DNA of 64,000 nucleotides from 58-81 sp012729145. Its GTDB lineage: Bacteria > Synergistota > Synergistia > Synergistales > Thermovirgaceae. The stretch covers positions 372,001 through 436,000 of the forward strand of contig JAXGIW010000001.1 of the NCBI GenBank assembly GCA_040770625.1, written 5' to 3'. Below the pieces are notes generated by a model. It searched no databases. It was not told where the DNA came from and worked only from the letters and a program-made list of their open reading frames with translations. The position numbers and the translations under genes are program-made. This document shows positions 35,158 to 42,613 of the stretch, one piece after another (positions within the stretch are counted from its first letter, which is position 1; each line of letters opens with the position of its first letter).

Positions 35158-35607
35158 ATGAAGATCGTCGAAAATGACCCGCTAAATACAGTCGTTCTGG
35201 AAAAGATGTTCAGCGACCCGGAGGATCTTCACCTTGTCTGGCCCGTCGCGCATTGGCCCTTTGATCACGGACAATGGGAACAGGTGCTTGACCCGGCAAA
35301 AGGGGCGATCTCCTTCCTCGTGTACGAGGGGGAAACCCTCATCGGGCACGCGGCCCTGGACCGGGCAGAAGACCCCGACACGCGGATGGTCCGGTTCCTC
35401 TACATCGCTCCGGAGTATCGGAGCAAGGGAGCGGGGCAACGGATGATCGCCCTTCTGGAGGGGTACGCCAGGGAGAGGCTTGGTGCAAAGCGATTGGAAC
35501 TGAAGGTCCGCAGCTTCAACAACCGCGCAATGAGATGCTACGAGAAATGCGGCTTCACCGAATTTTTCAGGGAAAACACCAAAGTGATGATGGGCAAGGA
35601 TATATGA
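35158..35607 (+). CDS. GNAT family N-acetyltransferase
   Basis: The protein has 149 residues. The acetyl-CoA-binding motif A is visible as VRFLYIAPEYRSKGAGQRMIALLEGYARERLGA (about residues 80-112, with the R/Q-x-x-G-x-A/G loop). The C-terminal motif B reads VRSFNNRAMRCYEKCGFTEFFRE. The acceptor substrate is unknown. Confidence 0.85.
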   Translation: MKIVENDPLNTVVLEKMFSDPEDLHLVWPVAHWPFDHGQWEQVLDPAKGAISFLVYEGETLIGHAALDRAEDPDTRMVRFLYIAPEYRSKGAGQRMIALLEGYARERLGAKRLELKVRSFNNRAMRCYEKCGFTEFFRENTKVMMGKDI

Positions 35608-35712
35608 TGAGCATGGATTCCAACAGGCTGGTGTTATTCGTGGTCTGTCATCAATTGTGTAGATCTGAACAAGTATTAGATTTGCAGCCTGAAGAAAGCA
35701 TATTAAGGGAGG

Positions 35713-36051
35713 CTATTCTTTCTCCAGAAGCGCTCTCAATCTCTGGATCAGGGAAGGGAGATCTTCCTGAATGATATCCCAGAGGATATCCAGATCGACA
35801 GCATCATAACCATGGATCAGCCGGTTTCTGAGTCCGATCATTTCGATCCACGGAATATCAGGATATTGCTCCCGGGTCTGGGAAGAAACCCTTGCAGCTG
35901 CCTCTCCGATAATCTCGACCAGCCTTGTCAGGGCCAACTCAAGCTTCCGGTCTGTCGCAAGTGTTTCCCTTGTTGTCTCGCTTGCCAGGTTTTTCGCTTC
36001 TTCCGCATACTCCATCATATGCTTCAGTCTTGTGTGGTCCTTAGGCTGCAT
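35713..36051 (-). CDS. hepT: HepT-like toxin (DUF86 nuclease)
   Basis: The protein has 112-113 residues. The family signature R-x(4)-H-x-Y is present as RNRLIHGYDAVD near residue 82-93, in an all-helical HEPN fold. HepT enzymes are RNases controlled by the cognate nucleotidyltransferase MntA, whose gene lies directly upstream and overlaps by about 10-14 bp. It forms the first of three toxin-antitoxin pairs in the accessory island. Confidence 0.86.
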   Translation of the reverse strand: MQPKDHTRLKHMMEYAEEAKNLASETTRETLATDRKLELALTRLVEIIGEAAARVSSQTREQYPDIPWIEMIGLRNRLIHGYDAVDLDILWDIIQEDLPSLIQRLRALLEKE

Positions 36052-36340
36052 CATAAAGAACCTCAGCCTGGAGCTGGACTTCCTCCCGGAAGTGTCTGCT
36101 CAGGAATCCCGGCGTATTAAGGTCGACCTTCCGTCCGAGAAGGTCCGACAACTCCTGTTCCATAGCAAAAAACCTGAGGCCGACACGTTCCCCTGGCTCA
36201 AATTCGACAAGAACATCGACGTCGCTTTCGGGAGTAAAATCATCCCTCAGGACCGATCCGAACAGGGAAAGACGGCGAATCTTATTCCTGAGACAGAACT
36301 CTACGATATCCTCCTGCGCAATCCTGATCTGCAGACCCAT
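36041..36340 (-). CDS. mntA: MntA-like nucleotidyltransferase antitoxin
   Basis: The protein has 99 residues from the ATG at 36340; a GTG at 36352 overlaps the AAGGAGG. It has the minimal nucleotidyltransferase motif GSVLRDDFTPESDVDVLVEF (GS-x9-D-x-D), which in MntA AMPylates the HepT tyrosine. Translational coupling with hepT is suggested by the overlap. Confidence 0.86.
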   Translation of the reverse strand: MGLQIRIAQEDIVEFCLRNKIRRLSLFGSVLRDDFTPESDVDVLVEFEPGERVGLRFFAMEQELSDLLGRKVDLNTPGFLSRHFREEVQLQAEVLYDAA

Positions 36341-36419
36341 AGGGAGTGTCACCTCCTTGCTTCTGTTTTCTTATTATATCCAATGTTTGTTAACCTTGGA
36401 AAAATCCAAAGCAACGGAG

Positions 36420-36444
36420 TCAGGCCTACACCTTTGACTATTTA
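36420..36444 (-). repeat. RAYT-flanking repeat, 3' copy (inverted)
   Basis: TCAGGCCTACACCTTTGACT (36420-36439) plus ATTTA is the inverted counterpart of the copy at 37418-37453. The RAYT stop codon lies within it. Together the two copies bracket the transposase gene. Confidence 0.7.
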
Positions 36445-37370
36445 AGTTTTCCTGTCAGCCTCCTGAGCCTTTCCCTTAGATCCTTTTCCCCTTCCATCAT
36501 GTTCTCAAATCTAAAGCAGGCACGGTTCACGCCCGATTCGGAAATACCGTATAGTGCCCCTATCTCTTTGAGCTTCGCGCCGCTGTAACGCCAGCAGAGA
36601 TAGATCCCCGCCATCCTTGCCAGCCTCTCGTTCTCCGGGAAGGCCTCCTCTGATAACGCCTTGATCTCTGCAACACCGGGACCACGGGACAGGTCCCTCA
36701 GCGCCGGCAGTTCCCTGTCATTTTCCTTGCCATCCAGGTACTTCTCCCTGATGTCCCTGACAAAATCGTCGCTGCCCAGGATCGTCGAGGCCACTGAATC
36801 TGACAGGGGATCCCGGCTTTCCTTACCTATGGCATCATACAGGTAGTCCCGGTAGTTCCTTCGGCGGTCTTCATCTTCCGTCCCGAAATATCCGAGGACA
36901 AGGCCCGTCGAAAGCCAGGATGGCTCTGTGCCTTCCAGGTACCGGCTGCAGCTGCTCCAGCGGTATTCCTCCGGGGTTGAGACCATCTTCGCCCTTACCG
37001 GGTTCAGGTGGATGTAGCGGGAAAGCTCTGCTGCGTAGGCATCGGCCTGCACCAGGACCGCCTTGTAGCGGCCCTGCAAAAGGTGCCCCGCCCTCTTGTG
37101 CTTGACGTTGAAGTAGGTGGTGTAGGATCCGTTGATGTGCTTCATGATCCATGAGAGGTTCCCGAGGGGGGTCTCCACCATGAGGTGGAAGTGGTTGCTC
37201 ATAAGACAGTAAGCGTGAAAGACCGCACCATGCCTCTCCCAGGCCGATGACAGGTAGGACAGGAACTTATCCCGGTCTTTTATGCTCCTGAAGATATCTT
37301 TCTTCTCATTGCCTCGCGATGTCACATGATACAAAGCACCGGGGTACTCGATCCTCAACTGCCTGGCCAA
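36438..37370 (-). CDS. REP-associated tyrosine transposase (RAYT, Y1_Tnp domain)
   Basis: The protein has 310 residues. The N-terminal Y1-type HUH domain has LRIEYPGALYHVTSRGNEKKDIF (about 5-27), the HUH-type metal site in NHFHLMVETP (about 58-67) and the catalytic tyrosine region AYAAELSRYIHLNPVRAKMV (about 110-129). The C-terminal part has a DnaA-like helix-turn-helix (LKEIGALYGISESGVNRACFRFE). RAYTs mobilise REP hairpins, single-copy and usually without their own mobility. Here the gene is bracketed by inverted copies of a short repeat and related fragments are scattered in 29.9-40.8 kb. Confidence 0.88.
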   Translation of the reverse strand: MARQLRIEYPGALYHVTSRGNEKKDIFRSIKDRDKFLSYLSSAWERHGAVFHAYCLMSNHFHLMVETPLGNLSWIMKHINGSYTTYFNVKHKRAGHLLQGRYKAVLVQADAYAAELSRYIHLNPVRAKMVSTPEEYRWSSCSRYLEGTEPSWLSTGLVLGYFGTEDEDRRRNYRDYLYDAIGKESRDPLSDSVASTILGSDDFVRDIREKYLDGKENDRELPALRDLSRGPGVAEIKALSEEAFPENERLARMAGIYLCWRYSGAKLKEIGALYGISESGVNRACFRFENMMEGEKDLRERLRRLTGKLK

Positions 37371-37417
37371 GGGGAAAACCTCCTGTCGGGAAATTGCTCC
37401 TCAATATCTTCCCCCAA

Positions 37418-37453
37418 CTTAAACATTTAGTCAAAAGTGTAGGTTTGACCCCT
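37418..37453 (+). repeat. RAYT-flanking repeat, 5' copy
   Basis: CTTAAACATTTAGTCAAAAG, then TGTAGGTTTGACCCCT. It is the 5'-side inverted partner of 36420-36444 and near-identical to 39681-39713 and 40721-40755. Confidence 0.75.
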
Positions 37454-37485
37454 CATCCTCTGACCCCTCTTCCTCATGCTTCAAG

Positions 37486-37577
37486 GTTGCCGGTGATTTG
37501 AACTCTTGCTCAAGGTCGAGTATACTTGTTTGCACAAGGAAAGTAAGGAAACCATTACTTCCGAAAGGGGTGACATC
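37486..37577 (+). repeat. Duplicate of the vapB promoter and ribosome-site region
   Basis: This 92-bp stretch is identical, except for one base (TTTGCACAAGG versus TTTGCATAAGG), to 39847-39938, which carries the promoter (TTGAAC-17-TATACT) and ribosome site of the AbrB-type antitoxin gene at 39941. It stops exactly before the antitoxin start codon and continues directly into damaged IS sequence at 37578. Confidence 0.9.
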
Positions 37578-39051
37578 GACTGTCACTGCCGGATTTTTTA
37601 CCGGCCTGTTCTCCCGGCTGAGCAGGACCTGTATGTTCTGTACGACAGGTCAGGTACTCCTGGATCTGCACCTTCCATAATCCTCTCCAACGGGCCCGGT
37701 CATAGCCGTAACGCTGCCCTGGCAAGGAGCGTTCCATGAGGTGCTGCCTCTTCTTGATGTCTCTTTTGAGTCTGCACTGCGGCTTTGAAGCCTATCACAT
37801 CCAGGTCATTGTCGAGATGGCGTTTCACGGCCCATTTTGTTGCTGGCATAGGAGCAGTTCGCAGGTTACCGTTTTTCTGGCTTCGATGCTCGGCGTTCCG
37901 GAATGTTGAACCTAGCTTTCCGGCGGGCAGAGATGTCCCCTGTCGTAATGAAAAGCGTCTCGGGTATATGCCCCGCTTTCTTCACGCTTGACGGCAATTG
38001 CTCAAATCGGGATGCGCACCTACCCATGTCGAACAGTGCCAGAAAGTTCTCTATGGTCCCGTATTTGCTGTCCACCACCGTGGGTCTTGCCTGTGCCGCG
38101 GTGTTTTGGGCAGCTCTTCCAGCATGACCCTCGCTTACGTCACCGGGGTGACGGCCGGCGGTAATGATCTCGGGCCATCCACCGATCTGTGGACCTGGTA
38201 GAAAAGGTCCGGCCCCTGCCCACCATCCAGACAGGTGACCTGGATGTGATGAGGTCAGCCGCAGTGCAGACTCGAGACATCAAGAGAGGAGCACTCATGG
38301 AACGCTCTTCGCCAGGGCAAGCGTTACGGCTATGACCGGCCCGTTGGAGAGGATTATGGAAGGTGCAGATCCAGGAGTACCTGACCTGTGGTCGTCAGAA
38401 CATACAGGTCCTGCTCAGCCGGGAGAACAGGCCGGTAAAAAATCCGGCAGTGACAGTCCGAGTCTTGAAGCCAGCTTCGAGGGCCTGTTGCGTTCGCTCT
38501 TTCTTTCATTGCGCCTTCGCGGGCTTCCAGTTCTTTATAGTTTCGGAGCTGATGCTTCAGAGATTGGGTTCGATGACGGAGTTGTTCGAGGCGTCGGCTT
38601 CACCAGGCTGGAGTCACAAAGATCGCTCTCCACCAGACCTGCCTCAACGCACTGAAGCACGATGCGTTCAAAGAAGCTTTTGAATATTTCCGCTCCAGCG
38701 CTTCCGCGCCTAGAGGATGCTGTGTCGGGGATCTTAGTGTCCAGGTCGTAACCCAGAACCATCCGTTCGGCAGGTGGACATGAGCTCCCGTCTGACGTTG
38801 TAAATATCAAAGAAGATAAGCAGCCGGAGAGCCGGACGTTGCCGTGTCCGCTTGTCCGCCATCTTTGTAGGTGAAGTCAAAGTCCACCTGCGATCCTGCG
38901 GAGAGGTGGTGGCGGACCCTTCCCAATGTTTAGGTTGGTGTAAAAGATCTGCTGTTGTCCGCTCCTGGTTATCATGGCGAACACCCTGGCTATACCTATT
39001 TAAGGTTCAGCCACTTGCGCCTTGATATAAACTATTTGGGCAACAGCCCGT
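37578..39051. mobile_element. Second IS1182-type copy, left end missing, heavily damaged
   Basis: It is collinear with 25945-27405 of the intact IS and ends in the same 16-bp repeat (39036-39051), but lacks about 150 bp of the left end. It carries dozens of small deletions (1-10 bp) with almost no substitutions. The segment about 38228-38490 is inverted relative to its surroundings: it matches the reverse complement of about 25916-26185 of the intact copy. No transposase frame survives. The right flank (GTGTAGGTTTGACCCCTATG, 39050-39069) is a half copy of the RAYT repeat. Confidence 0.85.
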
Positions 39052-39107
39052 GTAGGTTTGACCCCTATGTCCTTACTATGTCCTTACTGCTGTCTCTCTT
39101 CGTGTGA

Positions 39108-39113
39108 TATACT
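39108..39113 (+). promoter_or_regulatory. Extended -10 of the RelBE-type pair
   Basis: TGATATACT at 39105-39113 is an extended -10 (TGnTATACT). A weak -35 (TTACTG near 39084) lies about 18 bp upstream. The antitoxin ribosome site AGGAGGT follows at 39127. Confidence 0.5.
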
Positions 39114-39139
39114 TGTATTGCAAATAGGAGGTGGTAAGA

Positions 39140-39364
39140 ATGCTTTCTTTGAGACTACCAAAGGATATCGAGGAAAGGCTTGATGGACTCGCAAAAAGGA
39201 CGGGCAGGACAAAAACTTTCTACGTGAGACAGGCAATAATGACGCATCTGGAAGACTTGGAGGACGCCTTTCAGGCAGATGAAATAATGAAAAGGGTCAG
39301 GACCGGAGAGGAATCTGTACTCTCTGCAGAAGAAATGAGAAAATCCCTTGGCCTGGAAAGTTAG
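39140..39364 (+). CDS. RelB/ribbon-helix-helix antitoxin
   Basis: The protein has 74 residues from the ATG at 39140 (AGGAGGT upstream; the in-frame GTG at 39131 lies within the ribosome site). N-terminal MLSLRLPKDIEERLDGLAKRTGRTKTFYVRQAI is a ribbon-helix-helix DNA-binding domain. The acidic C-terminus (TGEESVLSAEEMRKSLGL) is the usual toxin-binding tail. It overlaps the toxin gene by 17 bp. Confidence 0.85.
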   Translation: MLSLRLPKDIEERLDGLAKRTGRTKTFYVRQAIMTHLEDLEDAFQADEIMKRVRTGEESVLSAEEMRKSLGLES

Positions 39365-39629
39365 CTACACCCGGACGTCTGTTAAACAACTCTCCTCCCT
39401 TCCCAGGGAAACAGCCCTCAAGATCTCCAACCTGATGGACATGATCGCTTTTTCCGCGAAACCCTTCAATTCCGGAAAAGCTCTTACAGGAAACCTTGCA
39501 GAGTACTGGAGATACAGGATCGGGAACTACCGGATAATTTGTCATATCGACAATGAAGGGAAAGAAATAATAGTTGTCGCGATCGGAGACCGGAAAAACA
39601 TTTACAACCAGGTGAAAAGAAAGCCCTGA
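39348..39629 (+). CDS. RelE/ParE family toxin
   Basis: The protein has 93 residues, starting at TTG within the antitoxin gene. RelE-type fold: WKVSYTRTSVKQLSSLPRETALKI, LTGNLAEYWRYRIGNYRIICHID and IVVAIGDRKNIYN. The Arg/Tyr-rich C-terminus matches the RNase site of RelE homologues. It forms a co-translated pair with the preceding antitoxin. Confidence 0.87.
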   Translation: MAWKVSYTRTSVKQLSSLPRETALKISNLMDMIAFSAKPFNSGKALTGNLAEYWRYRIGNYRIICHIDNEGKEIIVVAIGDRKNIYNQVKRKP

Positions 39630-39680
39630 AAACAAACCGTCGAGCCGCCCCTTAACTGCCCTCATTTTCCCCGTTTTGGT

Positions 39681-39713
39681 TATTTAGTCAAAAGTGTAGG
39701 TTTGACCCCTATG
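39681..39713 (+). repeat. RAYT-associated repeat copy
   Basis: TATTTAGTCAAAAGTGTAGG followed by TTTGACCCCTATG, matching the copies at 37418-37453 and 40721-40755. Confidence 0.75.
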
Positions 39714-39714
39714 A

Positions 39715-39780
39715 AACCTCCCGTTTTACCCCCGATACAAATATCCCGTAATGCCCCTGGCAATTCCGACAACTGCCACT
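39715..39780 (-). pseudogene. Fragment of a RAYT transposase 3' region
   Basis: CCGTTTTACCCCCGATAC, then CCCGTAATGCCCCTGGCA, follows the same order as the RAYT C-terminal coding stretch near 36525-36560 (GTTCACGCCCGATTCG, CCGTATAGTGCCCCTA). It is too short and altered to code. Confidence 0.5.
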
Positions 39781-39858
39781 CAGAGCTAATGAGGGGTGGT
39801 CAATTTTCTGCAATCATTGCTGGCCATTTTTGCGTTGTCAAAACCAGTTGCCGGTGAT

Positions 39859-39887
39859 TTGAACTCTTGCTCAAGGTCGAGTATACT
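39859..39887 (+). promoter_or_regulatory. Promoter of the VapBC-type pair
   Basis: TTGAAC at 39859-39864 and TATACT at 39882-39887 with exactly 17 bp between. The same promoter is duplicated at 37498-37526 next to the damaged IS. Confidence 0.7.
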
Positions 39888-39940
39888 TGTTTGCATAAGG
39901 AAAGTAAGGAAACCATTACTTCCGAAAGGGGTGACATCAA

Positions 39941-40198
39941 ATGGAGCTTGCAAAGATAACCGCTAAAGGACAGATTACCATTCCTGTCGATATCCGCCGC
40001 AAGCTGGGTGTAAAACAGGGCGACAAGATCTTGTTCGTCGAAGAGGCCGGAAGGATATTCATACTCAATTCTTCAATGGAGGCCCTCAGGACAGCTCAGG
40101 CTGCTTTCGCAGGAGAGGCGGGACGTACTGGACTTAAGAATGAGGATGATGTTGTCGCCATGATTAAGGATCTGCGTCGCGAGAGAACGAAAAAGTAG
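39941..40198 (+). CDS. AbrB/MazE-type swapped-hairpin antitoxin
   Basis: The protein has 85 residues. The N-terminal AKITAKGQITIPVDIRRKLGVKQGDKILFVEEAGRIFI is a SpoVT-AbrB DNA-binding domain. The C-terminal half (EDDVVAMIKDLRRERTKK) is the toxin-binding tail. Three bases separate it from the PIN-domain toxin. It should repress its own promoter at 39859-39887. Confidence 0.87.
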   Translation: MELAKITAKGQITIPVDIRRKLGVKQGDKILFVEEAGRIFILNSSMEALRTAQAAFAGEAGRTGLKNEDDVVAMIKDLRRERTKK

Positions 40199-40201
40199 AT
40201 C

Positions 40202-40600
40202 ATGAGGATCATGCTCGATACCAATGTGCTTGTTTCGCTGCTTTTGTTCCCAGGTCAACGAATGAATGCCTTGATGGAGCACATCTTCGCGGAGCATGAA
40301 CTTGTGCTCTCCTCCTTTGTTGTCGACGAACTAAAGGAGGTAGTGCACCGTAAATTTCCTGCAAAAGAAAAAGTCGTGGACAAGCTCCTGCTGCACATGA
40401 GTTACAACCTCGTTTACACCCCGCAAGAAATGGACAAAACCATGTTCCGCATCCGCGACGCAAAGGATTACCCGGTTCTTTATACAGCGATCCTGGAAGA
40501 CGTTGATATCCTTATTACTGGAGACAAGGATTTTGCCGCCGTTGGAATCGAAAAACCGGAACTAATGACCCCAACCGAATTCATGGCAAAGTATCTCTGA
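40202..40600 (+). CDS. PIN-domain toxin (VapC-type)
   Basis: The protein has 132 residues. PIN-domain acidic residues are in place: MLDTNVLVSLLL (first Asp), FVVDELKEVVHRKF (Glu), IRDAKDYPVLYTAILEDVDILITGDKDF (two further Asp). It belongs to the 'toxin component, PIN family' group. Adjacent upstream AbrB-type antitoxin makes a complete pair. Confidence 0.87.
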   Translation: MRIMLDTNVLVSLLLFPGQRMNALMEHIFAEHELVLSSFVVDELKEVVHRKFPAKEKVVDKLLLHMSYNLVYTPQEMDKTMFRIRDAKDYPVLYTAILEDVDILITGDKDFAAVGIEKPELMTPTEFMAKYL

Positions 40601-40644
40601 CCGAAGTGCCCCTCTGGGCGACAGAGTTGCTCCGGAAAACTCAA

Positions 40645-40755
40645 CACGATTCTCAACTGCCCGTCCAATGGGGGAACCCTCCTGTCCGGTAAAGTTCTGC
40701 CTCCGATTTTTCCCATCCCCATCATTTAGTCAAAAGTGTAGGTTTGACCCCTATG
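40645..40755 (-). pseudogene. Remnant of a RAYT 5' end with its terminal repeat
   Basis: GATTCTCAACTGCCCGTCCA matches GATCCTCAACTGCCTGGCCA at the start codon region of the intact RAYT (about 37351-37370). It is followed by the same upstream sequence (ACCTCCTGTC-GG, TCTGCC) and a full terminal repeat at 40721-40755. It is thus the start end of a lost element. Confidence 0.65.
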
Positions 40756-40779
40756 ATCCTTTCTGCGCCGTTTGAGCAA

Positions 40780-42613
40780 GTCGAGGCAAGACATTTAACC
40801 TGCCGCTATAGCGGTGAGACGAGCTCTGAGAACGAAAAAGAGCAACAGGCCCTCGAATGGGGGCGACGGGTGAGACTGTCACTGAGGCGGATTATTTACC
40901 GCCTGTTTCAATCCACGCCCCGCTGAGCAGGGACCTGTATGTTCTGTAAACGGTCGCTGATCTGGAACACCTTCCATAATCCTCCAACGGGCCCGGTCAT
41001 GAGTAACCTTGCCCCAGGCGAAGGAGCTTCCATGAGCTTCATCGATGTCCCCCGCATGGGGGCGACCATGACAACGCTCCAGGTCATCGTTGAGATGGCG
41101 TTTCACGCCCCCATTGCTGGGGCATGGAGACGTTGTGTGCAGAGCTGGCAGTCCACGCCCCCGCATGGAGTCGATTGCGGCTTTTTGTTGAATGGCTTTT
41201 ACCTTTAAGCCCCCGCATGGGGGCGACAGAGGACAGATGTAGGGCATGCCCCAACACAGTTGTAATGAAAGCGCCCGGGGTATATGCCCCGCTTTTTCGG
41301 TTCAGGCTGAGGCAGAATTGCTCAATCCGCATTGCGCACCTATACCCATGGGGCGAAACAGGCCGGAGAAAGTTCTCTATTCCGTATTTCTCCGCGACCA
41401 CCGTGGGGGCGTCTTGCCTGCAGCCCCCGGTGTCTTTGGAGCAGTTTTCCAGCCCCCGCTTACGTCACGGGGTGACGACCAGAGAGCAGATAATTAATTA
41501 CGGCAATGAGGCCTCATCCACCCGATCTGGGGGGACCTGGGATCGACCCCGCGACAAAGCGTCCGGCTTGCTCTGCAATCCACTATGGCATGGCATCGGG
41601 GCGTACATGTACCGGTCGTTGACCGCGGTAGCGCGCGCTTCGGTAAGAGCGTTCGCTCTTTCCTCTCTCACGCTCTTCCAGGCGGGTTCCAGTTCAGAGA
41701 AATTCGAGTGAGCTTCAGAGATGGGGGCGATGACGTTGTTCGAGGCGTCGGCTTCAACCAGGCTGGAGTCCACAGTCTTGCCCGTCCACCAGACCTGCCA
41801 TCAACGCACTGAAGCACGATGCGTTCAAAGAAGCTTTTTGAATCCGCCCCCCGCTTGGGGGCGCGCGCGGCGCATTGCTGAACATGGCCGACCTGTGTCA
41901 AGGTCGTAACCCAAAACGAGCCAGTCCAGTCTCTCAGGCATGGGTGGCGACCCCGCTCCGCATCTGACGTTGTAAAATATCAAAAGGCATGGGAGCACCA
42001 CGGGAAATGAGACGTTGCTGCCGTACTTGTGCCACTATTGTAGGTGAATCAAAGTCCACCCGCTGGGGGGGCGACGCGAGAGAGGGTGAAGGCGGGTCGA
42101 CCCGCGGACCCTCCGCATGGGTTGGTGTAAAAGATCAGCCAAGCCGCCGTCCCCCTCCGGATTCAATCCATCCCGCATGGGGCGAACACCCGGCAGTACC
42201 TATTTTAAGGGTATTCAGCCACTTGCGCTTTAATCCACGCCCGCTGGGGGGCGTCTGCCCCTATGATCCTTAGTTGTTTTCCAGCCCTATGATCCTTTCG
42301 GAAAACTCAACACGAAGGCTGTTTCTCAACGCCCGTCCGAATGGGGGCCTCCTGTAACTGCCGAATTTTCCCATCCCCATCATTTAGTCAATCCACGCCT
42401 GTGGTTGGGCGACCGCCGATTACGAGATAGCCCTTTTCAGTTACCTGCTTATCTTCGATGGGGAGCGAACAGGGCACCGGATATTCTGTCATGCGATTCC
42501 GGCAGAAAATCCACCCTGCACTGGGGAAAAAGTTTTGCACAAGATGGGGACGTTGCAAAAACCCCCGCATGGGGGCGACGCTTGATGATTGAAGTGACGG
42601 TCGCCGGAAAATT
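40780..42613. other. Hybrid tract: IS sequence blended with CRISPR repeats
   Basis: From GGCAAGACATTTAACCTG (about 40784) to CCACTTGCGC (about 42226) the text follows the intact IS from 25842 to its right end in order. It is broken by pieces of the CRISPR repeat, for example 40906-40920, 41049-41068, 41149-41170, 41208-41231, 41841-41863, 42162-42184, 42228-42253 and 42387-42414. Between 42285 and 42390 it also follows 40630-40745 (RAYT remnant) with gaps. From about 42390 to 42613 repeats are still incomplete. No gene survives. Best explained as a faulty consensus of array reads and IS/RAYT reads; a recombined real locus is less likely. Confidence 0.75.

Noticed and set aside
40780..42613. 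A new class of mobile element or diversity-generating system made of IS and CRISPR parts
   Set aside because: No reverse transcriptase, no intact ORF, and base-level interleaving of two known repeats; a consensus artefact explains it with fewer assumptions.
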